Part shown: piece after piece, positions 9,556-17,127 of the stretch
Layout of the letters: the number at the start of each line of letters is the position of its first letter
Numbering within the stretch: the first letter of the stretch is position 1
Origin: JALZVT01 sp039029135
GTDB lineage: Bacteria; Pseudomonadota; Gammaproteobacteria; Pseudomonadales; Azotimanducaceae
Assembly: GCA_039029135.1 (NCBI GenBank)
Contig: JBCCGT010000007.1
Location: 169,110 to 233,109 of the forward strand
Reading direction: 5' to 3'
Length of the DNA: 64,000 bases
Program-made: the position numbers and the translations under genes
Notes under the pieces: generated by a model
What the model saw: the letters and a program-made list of their open reading frames with translations, nothing else
The model's database searches: none
Told to the model about the DNA's origin: nothing

Positions 9556-10593
9556 TCAGGGCGCCGGCGGTCCTAGCCAGGCGTCCAAGCGCCGCACGAA
9601 CGGCACCTCTTCGCCGTCGCGCTCGGCGCGACGCGCGCCCGCGAGTATCCCGCCCATGGCGTAGTTGCCCTCGTGACACGCGTACTCGTAGATACGGGCG
9701 TCCGTGCGACGAAACGGCAACTCGCCCTTCCAGACCTGCGAATAGGTGCGTGGATCGTGCATCTCGAACGCATAGTGAATGCGGTCGTCGGCGATACGCG
9801 TAAAGCGCTCGATCACCTTGAGATCCTGGCTCGCATAAAGCTGGTGCTTGAGTGCGGCCCGCACGCTCTGGCTAGGATGAAAGTTCGTCGTCTCCACGAC
9901 GAGCGTGTCGTCTTCCCAGTGGCCGATCGAATCGCCCATCCACTTACGCACATCGGCGGGCGGATGCGAACCACCGAGGCGCACCGTGCGCACATCGTGA
10001 TTCATCTCGACGAGGATCAATACATGGTCCTCGTTCTGAACGATCTGGTAGTGGTTGTTGTACAGCACGGGCAACATCGGCGGTCCGCCCGTCGAGCCGA
10101 ACCCGACGATGCAGCGCTCACCGAGCGGCCGCGTCTCGGGGCCATCGAAGCGGGTCCATTGCATGAAGGCGCGATAGAAGTTCAGGCGGCCAAAGAAGCT
10201 GTATGGAATCCGGCCATCCGCAGGCTCGACGATGATCGACGAGCGAATCTCATCGTCGATGACCGCGAGTCCCTCCCCCTCGTCCATCCAAAAGCTGTTA
10301 TAACCCCCGGGGTCGTTAGAAACGGTGAGTTTGCCGTCCACCTTGTCCGGACGATCGTTGTCGGCGTAGAGCGCGTTGCGGGCGTCCACCACGCTGAGTG
10401 CTTCGTCGGGCGTCAGCACCAAGGCATCGAACTGCTCCGGCCGTTCGAGCGTCGTGAAGGTCGCGTTGGTCCATGTGCCCTGCAGATCGGGCTGACCGAA
10501 GTCGGTCCGCGGCGCGGCGTAGTCTGCCGCGGCCGCGCCGGCAAGCAGCAGCGCCATAGCGCCACCGATTAATTTCGCCGTGATAGTGCGCAA
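9556..10593 (-). CDS. secreted protein of uncharacterised PDL-x-G-x-W family
   Basis: This 345-residue exported protein is a longer paralogue of the product at 7955-8803. Its signal peptide (LIGGAMALLLAGAAAADYA) precedes DFGQPDLQGTWTNATF. Shared downstream motifs are WMGDSIGHWEDDTLVVETTN, KVIERFTRIADDRIHYAFEM and DPRTYSQVWKGELPF. GERCIVGFGSTGGPPMLPV and YNNHYQIVQNEDHVLILVEM are typical of longer members. The first available start is TTG at 10593, with GGGAAAG a few bases upstream. The function is unknown. Confidence 0.75.
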   Translation of the reverse strand: MRTITAKLIGGAMALLLAGAAAADYAAPRTDFGQPDLQGTWTNATFTTLERPEQFDALVLTPDEALSVVDARNALYADNDRPDKVDGKLTVSNDPGGYNSFWMDEGEGLAVIDDEIRSSIIVEPADGRIPYSFFGRLNFYRAFMQWTRFDGPETRPLGERCIVGFGSTGGPPMLPVLYNNHYQIVQNEDHVLILVEMNHDVRTVRLGGSHPPADVRKWMGDSIGHWEDDTLVVETTNFHPSQSVRAALKHQLYASQDLKVIERFTRIADDRIHYAFEMHDPRTYSQVWKGELPFRRTDARIYEYACHEGNYAMGGILAGARRAERDGEEVPFVRRLDAWLGPPAP

Positions 10594-10752
10594 CAGTCTT
10601 TCCCAGCGATGACGTGAGCCAACAGACTAGCAGCTTGTCTGCGTCTCGGCTTGCCTCCGGCGCGTGGGGAGCTTGGGGGAGTGGGGAGAGTGCGAAGAGC
10701 GCGAGAGCGCTGCAGAGACGGCGAGGCGCGCCGGTGCCGTCGGGCGCTGACG

Positions 10753-11538
10753 CTAACGCAGCGCGAGCCAGCCGAGGAAGCAGGCCCCCGCCACCCATGC
10801 ATACCAGGAGAACACATAGAACCGCTGGGATTTGAGCAGCCAGACGAACACCACGAGTGCAGCGAGGCCGCTCACGAGCGCCGCCGCGCCGCCTGCGAGG
10901 ATGCTGGAGAGCAGCTCCGGCGACGCGCTCGCGATCTCGGGCGCCAGCAGCACCGCCGCGCCCGCCATCGCGATCACGCCCAGCAAGAACGAGAACTCGG
11001 CCGCCGCGAGCGGCGCCATGCCGAGTGCGAGGGCGGTGGCCACCGTCGTCCCGCTGCGCGTGATACCCGGCAGAATCGCGACGGCCTGCGCGCAGCCGAT
11101 AATGAGCGCCGCGCGCCAGCCCGGTTCCTGCGCATCACCGCGTCCCAGCGTGTAGCGCGTCGACCAGACAATCGCGCCGGTTACCAACAACAACGCACCG
11201 GCAACCCACGGCGAGGCGAACTGCGCCTCAATGAAGTCACGGGCGAGCAGCGCAACGATCACGGCTGGCAGCGTAGCGACGGCCAGCTTACCGATGTAGC
11301 GCCACGCGTCTGCCTGACCGGTCAACGCACCGCCCGCCAGCGCCATCACGCGCCGAAAGTAGAACACGACGATGGCCAGCAGCGTCGCGAGATGCACCGC
11401 CACCTCGAACACGATACCGCCGCCCGGCGCGCTGCCGAGCAGCTCCTGCGCCATCACGAGGTGACCAGAGCTGGACACCGGCAGGAACTCGGTCAGTCCC
11501 TGCACAATCCCCAAGATGATGGAGTCGAGCAAATCCAT
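10753..11538 (-). CDS. uppP: undecaprenyl-diphosphatase UppP (BacA)
   Basis: This 261-residue integral membrane enzyme removes a phosphate from undecaprenyl pyrophosphate, recycling the lipid carrier for peptidoglycan and other envelope polymers. Two diagnostic motifs are present: GLTEFLPVSSSGHLVMAQ near residue 15, with the catalytic E and H, and PGITRSGTTVATALALGM near residue 155. Length and the pattern of about eight hydrophobic segments are normal. It appears to be transcribed alone: 174 bases separate it from the upstream gene. Confidence 0.96.
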   Translation of the reverse strand: MDLLDSIILGIVQGLTEFLPVSSSGHLVMAQELLGSAPGGGIVFEVAVHLATLLAIVVFYFRRVMALAGGALTGQADAWRYIGKLAVATLPAVIVALLARDFIEAQFASPWVAGALLLVTGAIVWSTRYTLGRGDAQEPGWRAALIIGCAQAVAILPGITRSGTTVATALALGMAPLAAAEFSFLLGVIAMAGAAVLLAPEIASASPELLSSILAGGAAALVSGLAALVVFVWLLKSQRFYVFSWYAWVAGACFLGWLALR

Positions 11539-11712
11539 TTGCCCATGGTACCCGCCGCTCGCGCGTGCGCGCAGCGGAATCGCCCTTCAGCGCGGTACCG
11601 ACCGGGCGCGATGAGCGGCGGATCACACCGCAGGCGGCACCAGACCACGCCTTTCAACCGCTGCGCACCCAGACGCTCGCAGCGCGACTTCGCAAAGTCG
11701 CTGCGACAACCG

Positions 11713-12426
11713 TCAGAGACCGACTACCAGGCGCTCTTTCTCCGGATAGTTGACGCCGTATTCGACGTTCCCCAGGTCGGCGTCGACTGCGTCGATCGCG
11801 CCCTGCAGCATCTGCGCGTACAGGGCGCCGGTGGTCTGCATCGCGTAGACGACGGCGGCTCGATCCGCATCGTCGTGAACCAGCTTGTCCAGATAGCGCT
11901 TCATCAGCGCGTTGTGGGCCACATCGACCTCGGCGTGCTCCGCAAGGAACGTGAGTGCCTCGGGCGGTGCGCCGATCGACGCCAGCGCGGCGCCGATCTC
12001 CTCGCCGCCGCGAGTCGGCAGATGCTCGAGAAAGTAGGCGTAGCCCAGGTAACCGATCGGGTTGAGCACGCTGATCTGGTAGTACGCGAAACTCGTCAGC
12101 GCCATCGTGTGCGGCAGCGGGTTCGACAGCGGCACATCGCGGGGGTCATCGCCGAGCGCCGCCAGATCGTCCAACGCCATCTGGTCGTGCCCGCTCTCCG
12201 CGATCGCGTGGCGCAGAAAGGTGACGACCATGTCGCGGTCCGAACCGCGAAAGAAGACCGACGCGAGCGAATGCAGCTGCGGGTTGACCTTCACGTAGTG
12301 GTAGATCTCTTTGAGAATTTGCTTGTAGTGCGCGACCGTGAGCGAGCCATTCAGCAGCCGCCGCATGGCGTTCGTCCGCATGAACCGGTCGTACACGGCA
12401 TTGAACTCGTTATCCAGTTGAGTCAT
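11713..12426 (-). CDS. haem-oxygenase-fold iron-containing redox protein (TenA/HDO-like)
   Basis: This 237-residue protein looks all-helical and resembles iron-containing redox enzymes of the haem-oxygenase-like diiron oxidase group (UndA, SznF, CADD relatives). Candidate metal ligands lie in two helices: E77-S-G-H80 with D87, and H164-A-E166-V-D168-V-A-H171. HYVKVNPQLHSLASVFF is also typical of the group. The ATG at 12426 is chosen because CAGGAGGGCCACCG precedes it; the longer open frame to 12540 has no such site. It lies directly downstream of the FeeM-like acyltransferase gene, with an 86-base gap, so joint function is plausible. The reaction is not known. Confidence 0.75.
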   Translation of the reverse strand: MTQLDNEFNAVYDRFMRTNAMRRLLNGSLTVAHYKQILKEIYHYVKVNPQLHSLASVFFRGSDRDMVVTFLRHAIAESGHDQMALDDLAALGDDPRDVPLSNPLPHTMALTSFAYYQISVLNPIGYLGYAYFLEHLPTRGGEEIGAALASIGAPPEALTFLAEHAEVDVAHNALMKRYLDKLVHDDADRAAVVYAMQTTGALYAQMLQGAIDAVDADLGNVEYGVNYPEKERLVVGL

Positions 12427-12512
12427 CGGTGGCCCTCCTGAGCCTTGAAGAAAAGCCCGTCGAATCGCGTTCGACAGAGCGTGAATCGGGCGCCACCGGC
12501 GCCGCGTGATCG

Positions 12513-13103
12513 TTACCCCACCCCTCGCAGCCGTCGCCACACGGGATAGAAGGGAGAGCGGACGGAGCGCAGGCGCTCGCCGTTGTCCACGTCGAGACGC
12601 ATGCAGTGCACGTCGCCGTAGTCGCCGTGCCGGCCGCGAAACTGGAACTCGAAGCCCAACCGCTCGAAGGTCTCCACTAGCGGCGCGTAGCAGTCGACGT
12701 GACAGTACTTAATCGACGCCTGAACACAGGCCTCATAGCACGCTCGCATCAGCGCGAACGGCAGTCGCGTCAGTCGGTAGTCCTCGCGCACCATCAGTCG
12801 AGTCGTGAGAGCCGTATGCTGGGGATGCTCCGGTGCCTGCAGGCGATGCAGCGCCACGTAGCTGTCCGGCATGCCATCTCGGCAAAAATTCTGTCGACAC
12901 ACGCCAACGATCTCGCCGCCTTCTGCGCGCGCGTAGAAGTTGACTGCGGTGGCATCAAGCGGATCGACGATCACCCGACGGGCATGATCCGCGTGCGACT
13001 GCGGATAGCCGAGCTGATCGACATAGATGTCATAGCGAAATCGACCGATCTCTTCGACCAGACTGTCGTCAGAGCATGCGGCGGTTGAAATCCTCGGTTT
13101 CAT
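12513..13103 (-). CDS. GNAT-type N-acyltransferase, FeeM / AHL-synthase-like
   Basis: This 196-residue protein resembles N-acyl amino acid synthases (FeeM) and the exosortase-associated acyltransferases, which share a fold with acyl-homoserine-lactone synthases. Typical features are RYDIYVDQLGY near the N-terminus, FYARAEGGEIVGVCRQNF, TTRLMVREDYRLTRLPFALM and KYCHVDCYAPLVETFERLGF. It probably transfers a fatty acyl chain from acyl-ACP or acyl-CoA to an amine. The ATG at 13103 has GAGG eight bases upstream and is preferred over the in-frame GTG at 13112. No exosortase or PEP-CTERM gene is visible nearby. The diiron-type gene follows in the same direction. Confidence 0.75.
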   Translation of the reverse strand: MKPRISTAACSDDSLVEEIGRFRYDIYVDQLGYPQSHADHARRVIVDPLDATAVNFYARAEGGEIVGVCRQNFCRDGMPDSYVALHRLQAPEHPQHTALTTRLMVREDYRLTRLPFALMRACYEACVQASIKYCHVDCYAPLVETFERLGFEFQFRGRHGDYGDVHCMRLDVDNGERLRSVRSPFYPVWRRLRGVG

Positions 13104-13185
13104 TGGTTGCACCTCACATCGGGTCCGTATCGCAAACCGGGTTTCGTTCGCGATTACTGCCCCCTTTCTGTCGCGTGCACGCCAC

Positions 13186-13280
13186 TTGCATCAGTCGATG
13201 CAAAAAAAGTCGAGCAAAAAATGTCGAGCAAAAAAAACGCGAAATAAATGCCGCGCAAAACAAAAGTCGCGCAAAGAAGT
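13186..13280. repeat. AT-rich leader with a dyad and iterated GTCG(A/C)GCAAA units
   Basis: This block sits between the divergent acyltransferase and ABC-exporter genes. An 18-base dyad (TTGCATC-AGTC-GATGCAA) occupies 13186-13203. It is followed by iterated units built on GTCGAGCAAAAAA at about 13209 and 13223, then a degenerate part and GTCGCGCAAAG at about 13266. The A-rich runs contrast sharply with the surrounding GC-rich DNA. A regulatory or upstream-activating role for the minus-strand operon is inference. The dyad is not followed by a T run on either strand, so it is not an intrinsic terminator. Confidence 0.5.
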
Positions 13281-13424
13281 TTCGAATAGCCCATGCAGCA
13301 AGCCCGATAACGCGCGCTACCCTGTTTGCGGTATGAGAGAAAGCGCCACCTGGTGACAGGCAACACGGTGATAGGCACGCAACTCGACGCGAAACTTCAC
13401 CGAGAAACGGAGGCAACGACCGCT

Positions 13425-14585
13425 TTGGAAACGCTGACGTCAACGACCGGCGAACAGACTCAGTTGACCGCCGGGGCCTCGGCTGCAACGCGCACCCCAT
13501 GGGCCGTGCCCGTGAATCGCTACCTGCTGGCGATCATCCGACGCGACTGGCGGGCACAGCTCTTCGCGACCTGCGGATGCGCCACCGCCGCGTTGATCGC
13601 CTGTTTTCAGTTCTGTGTGTTCTCGTCGTTTATCGCCGTCGCCTACGTGGTGCCGCAGCGGCTCGATGCCGACGTCTGGGTGATGGCTAGCGGTGTCAGC
13701 GCGTTCGACTTCCCCCACCCCATCGCGGAAGACTACGGCGCCGGCCTCGCGCGCTTTTTCCCCGGCGCAACCCTGCGGCGCATACAGGTCGGCTTCACGA
13801 CGTTTGGCACCGCGACCGGACGCAAGAGCAGCATGGTCGCCGTCGGCTATGACGGCTTTGGTGCGGGCCGACGAAGCTTCGTCGCCGACCGCACGGATCT
13901 GGACAATCTCGAGGCGAGTGCGGGCATACCGGAGCTGGGCAGCGTGGACTTTCGCCGGCTGATACCCGACACGGGCTTGGCGGGATTTCTCGGCGCGCCC
14001 TATCTGCTAATGAGCCTGAAAGATGCCAACGCTGTCCTGCGACAGCGTGTCGACCGCGTATCCTTCCTGGTGTTCGACCTGCCCGGTGACAGCGCGGTGC
14101 CCGCAGACGTCCTCGCCGCCGCGCGCGGGGCCTATCCCGAGCTGACGATTCGGACGAACGCGCAGTTTTATCGCAGCACCGCATTGTACTGGCTCATCAG
14201 CACCGGCGCCGGGGCGGCCGTGCTGTTGGCCGCGATACTTGCGAGCGCGCTGATGCTGCTGTTCCTGGTTTCCGGCATCACCCGCTTCGCGCAGCGCTAT
14301 CGCGAGGACTTCCTGACGATGCTGGGACTCGGCATGCGCGCCGGCGACCTGCGCGCGATTGTGGCGCGCGCGGCCGTCACCATCGTGGTGATCGCGATCT
14401 TGGCCGCGCTGTGTGGACTGCCCCTGATGGCGGCCATCGCCTATCCCATGCTGCCGTGGGTCAGCCCGTCGCTGATCGACGTGGCATTTGCGCTAACGCT
14501 GGGCGGCTTAAGCATCGCAATAGCGCTGCGCTTTGCCAGCCGCGAGATGGCGCGGTTCGATCTCGCCGCGGTGTTCCGCTCGTGA
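13425..14585 (+). CDS. ABC exporter permease, DevC/FtsX-like
   Basis: This is the membrane subunit of an exporter whose other two subunits follow at once. A first membrane segment (LIACFQFCVFSSFIAVAYVV) is followed by a periplasmic domain of about 170 residues and then three membrane segments (LISTGAGAAVLLAAILASAL, AVTIVVIAILAALCG, LIDVAFALTLGGLSIAIAL), the FtsX/DevC layout. RYREDFLTMLGLGMRAGDL is the usual cytoplasmic loop before the second helix pair. The frame is open from TTG at 13326; the TTG at 13425 has GGAGG upstream and sits nearer the first conserved region, but the start is uncertain. Its stop overlaps the next start (TGATG). Confidence 0.82.
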   Translation: METLTSTTGEQTQLTAGASAATRTPWAVPVNRYLLAIIRRDWRAQLFATCGCATAALIACFQFCVFSSFIAVAYVVPQRLDADVWVMASGVSAFDFPHPIAEDYGAGLARFFPGATLRRIQVGFTTFGTATGRKSSMVAVGYDGFGAGRRSFVADRTDLDNLEASAGIPELGSVDFRRLIPDTGLAGFLGAPYLLMSLKDANAVLRQRVDRVSFLVFDLPGDSAVPADVLAAARGAYPELTIRTNAQFYRSTALYWLISTGAGAAVLLAAILASALMLLFLVSGITRFAQRYREDFLTMLGLGMRAGDLRAIVARAAVTIVVIAILAALCGLPLMAAIAYPMLPWVSPSLIDVAFALTLGGLSIAIALRFASREMARFDLAAVFRS

Positions 14586-15586
14586 TGCGGTTTGTCATCT
14601 TCGGCGCCGCCTGCCTGCTGCTCGGCGCCTGCGACCGCCTCCCGGCGCAGGCCAACGCAGCACCGACGCGGACGAGCGAGTTTGCCGTCTCCGCCCTCGG
14701 GCGCATCGACGTTGCCGGTCACACGCGTCGTTTGGCGCCGCGGCGCCGCGGCGTTATCGAGACGCTGACGGTCGATGTCGGCAGTCGCGTCAAGGCCGGC
14801 GCGCTGCTCGCGAGTCTCCACTGCGAGGCCGAGAGCGCGTCCATGACCGCCGCGACTGCCGCCCTGCAGCTAACCCAAGCCCAGCGTGATCAATTGCGCT
14901 CCGGCGCGCGCCGGGAGGCCGTCAGTGCGGCACAGGCGGATGCCTCCGCAAGCAGCCAGCGCATGCTGGATACACGAGACCAGCTCGAGCGTCTAGCGGC
15001 GCTGCAGCGCTCGGGTCTTCAGGACGAACGCGCCGTCCGGGGCCTTGCTCACGAACTGCGCGCGCGCGCATCTGAGCATGAGGCCGCCCGCGCCCGCGTG
15101 CGCGATCTGCAGGCCGGGCCACGCGATGTAGACCTCGCGCTCGCAGACGCGCGCGTGGCCGCGGCGGCGGCCGACCTCGAAACCGCGCGCGCGGCGGCGG
15201 ACGCCTGCACGCTACGCGCCCCCAGCGACGGGCGCGTCGTGCAGATCTTCAAACGACCCGGCGAGTTCGTTGCGGCGGACGTCGGCGAAGCGGTGCTCGC
15301 CTTTGCGGGCAGCGATGAACTCATCATCAAGGCCGAGCTGGACGAACGCGACATCGGGCGCGTCGCCGTCGGCGCGGCCGCAGCCATTCGGCTGCGCGGA
15401 TCCACGGTGGACTACCCAGGCACGGTCTATCAGATCGCTGGACAGGTGGGCCGGACGAACACTCGCAGCGACGATCCAGCCGATCGCTTCGATCGCGATA
15501 CGCTGGAGGCGCTGGTCCGGATCGAGGCGCAGGCCCCAGAGCTCGTCATCGGACGGCAGGCGGTCGTCGAGTTTCTCGTCCAGTGA
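14585..15586 (+). CDS. HlyD/DevB-type membrane-fusion lipoprotein
   Basis: This 333-residue periplasmic adaptor carries a lipobox (LLLGAC, Cys at residue 16). Its halves flank a coiled coil: the first lipoyl half-motif is GVIETLTVDVGSRVKAGALL, the heptad-rich hairpin spans about residues 85-195 (many Ala, Arg, Glu), and the second half-motif is LRAPSDGRVVQIFKRPGEFV. A beta-barrel region (IIKAELDERDIGRVAVGAAA) follows. It should bridge the inner-membrane transporter to an outer-membrane partner, but no TolC-like gene is next to it. The ATG overlaps the permease stop by one base. Confidence 0.85.
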   Translation: MRFVIFGAACLLLGACDRLPAQANAAPTRTSEFAVSALGRIDVAGHTRRLAPRRRGVIETLTVDVGSRVKAGALLASLHCEAESASMTAATAALQLTQAQRDQLRSGARREAVSAAQADASASSQRMLDTRDQLERLAALQRSGLQDERAVRGLAHELRARASEHEAARARVRDLQAGPRDVDLALADARVAAAAADLETARAAADACTLRAPSDGRVVQIFKRPGEFVAADVGEAVLAFAGSDELIIKAELDERDIGRVAVGAAAAIRLRGSTVDYPGTVYQIAGQVGRTNTRSDDPADRFDRDTLEALVRIEAQAPELVIGRQAVVEFLVQ

Positions 15587-15596
15587 TCGTCGCCCC

Positions 15597-16244
15597 GTGA
15601 CCATCGAGTTGCATGACATCGGGTACCGCCTGCCCGGCGCCGACCGGCCGCTGATCGATGCCGCCAACCACCGGTTTGCGTCCGGCACCGTGACGGCGAT
15701 CACCGGTCCATCGGGCAGCGGCAAGACCACGCTGCTGTCGCTGCTCACACTGCTCGTCCCGTTCGATACGGGTGACATCCTGTTCGACGGCATGGCGACC
15801 GCCGCGATGGCAGCGGACGATCGGGAACGCTTTCGCTGCCAGCAGATCGGCGTGCTGTTCCAGACGATGCGGGTGCTCGCGCGACTGACGGTGGACGAAC
15901 AGATCGACTTCGCGGCGGGCAACGCGCGAGATCCTGCATCGATTCGGCGGCGCGGCCAGCGCTATCTGCAGCGGCTAGGTCTGGCGGGACTGCACGGACA
16001 TCTGCCCGATCAGCTCAGCGGCGGGCAGCAGGCGCGGCTGGCGATGACCCTGTGCCTGATGCGCGACGTTCGCTTCGTGCTCGCCGATGAGCCAACGGCA
16101 GCGCTGGATGCCGCCGCCTCGCGCCTGCTCATGGACCTCTTGCGCGAATGCGCGCGCGAGCGCGACTGCGTGTGCGTGCTGGCGACTCACGATCCGCTCG
16201 CCATCGAGGCGGCCGACGAGGTGCTGACCCTCGACAAATGCTGA
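15597..16244 (+). CDS. ABC exporter ATP-binding subunit, DevA/MacB-like
   Basis: This 215-residue ATPase drives the exporter encoded by the two preceding genes. Walker A is GPSGSGKTT, the Q-loop region is IGVLFQTMRVL, the signature motif is LSGGQQARLA and Walker B is VLADEPTAALD, with the switch His in LATHDPL. A GTG ten bases after the adaptor stop is the start; the longer open frame upstream overlaps the adaptor gene in another frame and is not plausible. The permease, adaptor and ATPase order matches DevC-DevB-DevA; the substrate (glycolipid, lipopeptide or other) is unknown. Confidence 0.9.
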   Translation: MTIELHDIGYRLPGADRPLIDAANHRFASGTVTAITGPSGSGKTTLLSLLTLLVPFDTGDILFDGMATAAMAADDRERFRCQQIGVLFQTMRVLARLTVDEQIDFAAGNARDPASIRRRGQRYLQRLGLAGLHGHLPDQLSGGQQARLAMTLCLMRDVRFVLADEPTAALDAAASRLLMDLLRECARERDCVCVLATHDPLAIEAADEVLTLDKC

Positions 16245-16355
16245 TACGTAAGGCGTGGGCGCCCCCCGAACCACGCTTTCGAATCGCGAGCTTGCCCGCA
16301 AGCGCGCCCTTAGCGAGACTCTCGCACTCCACCACACCGAGGATTGGGGGCGGCC

Positions 16356-17024
16356 GTGGAACTATTCGAAGCCATGCGGACGACGTTCGCCGCGCGGGAC
16401 TACACCGGCGATGCGCTGCCTGACGAGGTGCTGTACCGCATTCTGGACAACGCGCGTTTCGCACCGAGCGGCGGTAATCGGCAGGGCGCGCACGTGATCG
16501 TCGTACGTGACCCAGGCACGCGGGCCGAGATCGCCGCGTTGAGCCGCGAGCCGGCGCAGCGCTACATGGCACAGCGCGATGCGGGCGAAAGCCCCTGGAA
16601 CACCATCGATCCGAGCGAGGTCGACGCGGCGACGATCGCGGCGCAGAAGGCACCGGGCATGCTAACGCGGCCGTTCGAGACGGCCTCGGTCGTACTGGTA
16701 ATCACGGTCAACCTGAAGCTGGTCGCTTCCACCGATGCCCTGCTCGATCGGGTCGGCGTGGTCAGCGGCGGGTCGATCTATCCGCTGGCCTGGAACATCC
16801 TGCTGGCGGCGCGAGCCGAGGGCTACGGCGGTACGATTACGACGCTCGCGATCGCCAACGAACCGCAGCTGCAGGCGCTGCTGCACCTGCCAACGCACTA
16901 CGCGGTCGCGGCGCTGATGCCTCTCGGCAAGCCGGTGAAGCAGCTAACCAAGCTGTCACGCAACGCGGTACGCGAGTTCGTTACGCGCGAACACTTCGAC
17001 GGTGACGCGTTCGATCCATCCTGA
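16356..17024 (+). CDS. nitroreductase-family flavoprotein
   Basis: This FMN-dependent oxidoreductase of about 222 residues has the family N-terminus EAMRTTFAARDYTGDALPDE and the FMN-binding ILDNARFAPSGGNRQGAHVI. The C-terminal half has SIYPLAWNILLAARAEGYGG and PTHYAVAALMPLGKPVK, both diagnostic. Its target could be a nitroaromatic, quinone or enone. GTG at 16356 is favoured because GGGGGCGG sits directly upstream; an in-frame ATG lies at 16374. It follows the exporter ATPase by about 110 bases and may be in the same transcript. Confidence 0.9.
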   Translation: MELFEAMRTTFAARDYTGDALPDEVLYRILDNARFAPSGGNRQGAHVIVVRDPGTRAEIAALSREPAQRYMAQRDAGESPWNTIDPSEVDAATIAAQKAPGMLTRPFETASVVLVITVNLKLVASTDALLDRVGVVSGGSIYPLAWNILLAARAEGYGGTITTLAIANEPQLQALLHLPTHYAVAALMPLGKPVKQLTKLSRNAVREFVTREHFDGDAFDPS

Positions 17025-17127
17025 GCCCGCCGCTGCAAACCGGGGTGTCCCGTCGTCGCAGCGCCCAGGAGTACAGACGCAGCCCTGCTAAACGATCATC
17101 CGCACGGCACACAACACGCAGGATCAA

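Noticed and set aside
10651..12441. 596-codon plus-strand open frame
   Set aside because: It is antisense to uppP and the diiron-type gene; its Arg/His/Gln-rich translation has no domain.
13200..13280. CRISPR-like array
   Set aside because: Units are short, irregular and without spacers of constant length, and no cas genes are present.
13425..16244. lipoprotein-releasing LolCDE system
   Set aside because: A single permease with a HlyD-type adaptor fits DevBCA/MacAB exporters, not Lol, which has two permeases and no adaptor.
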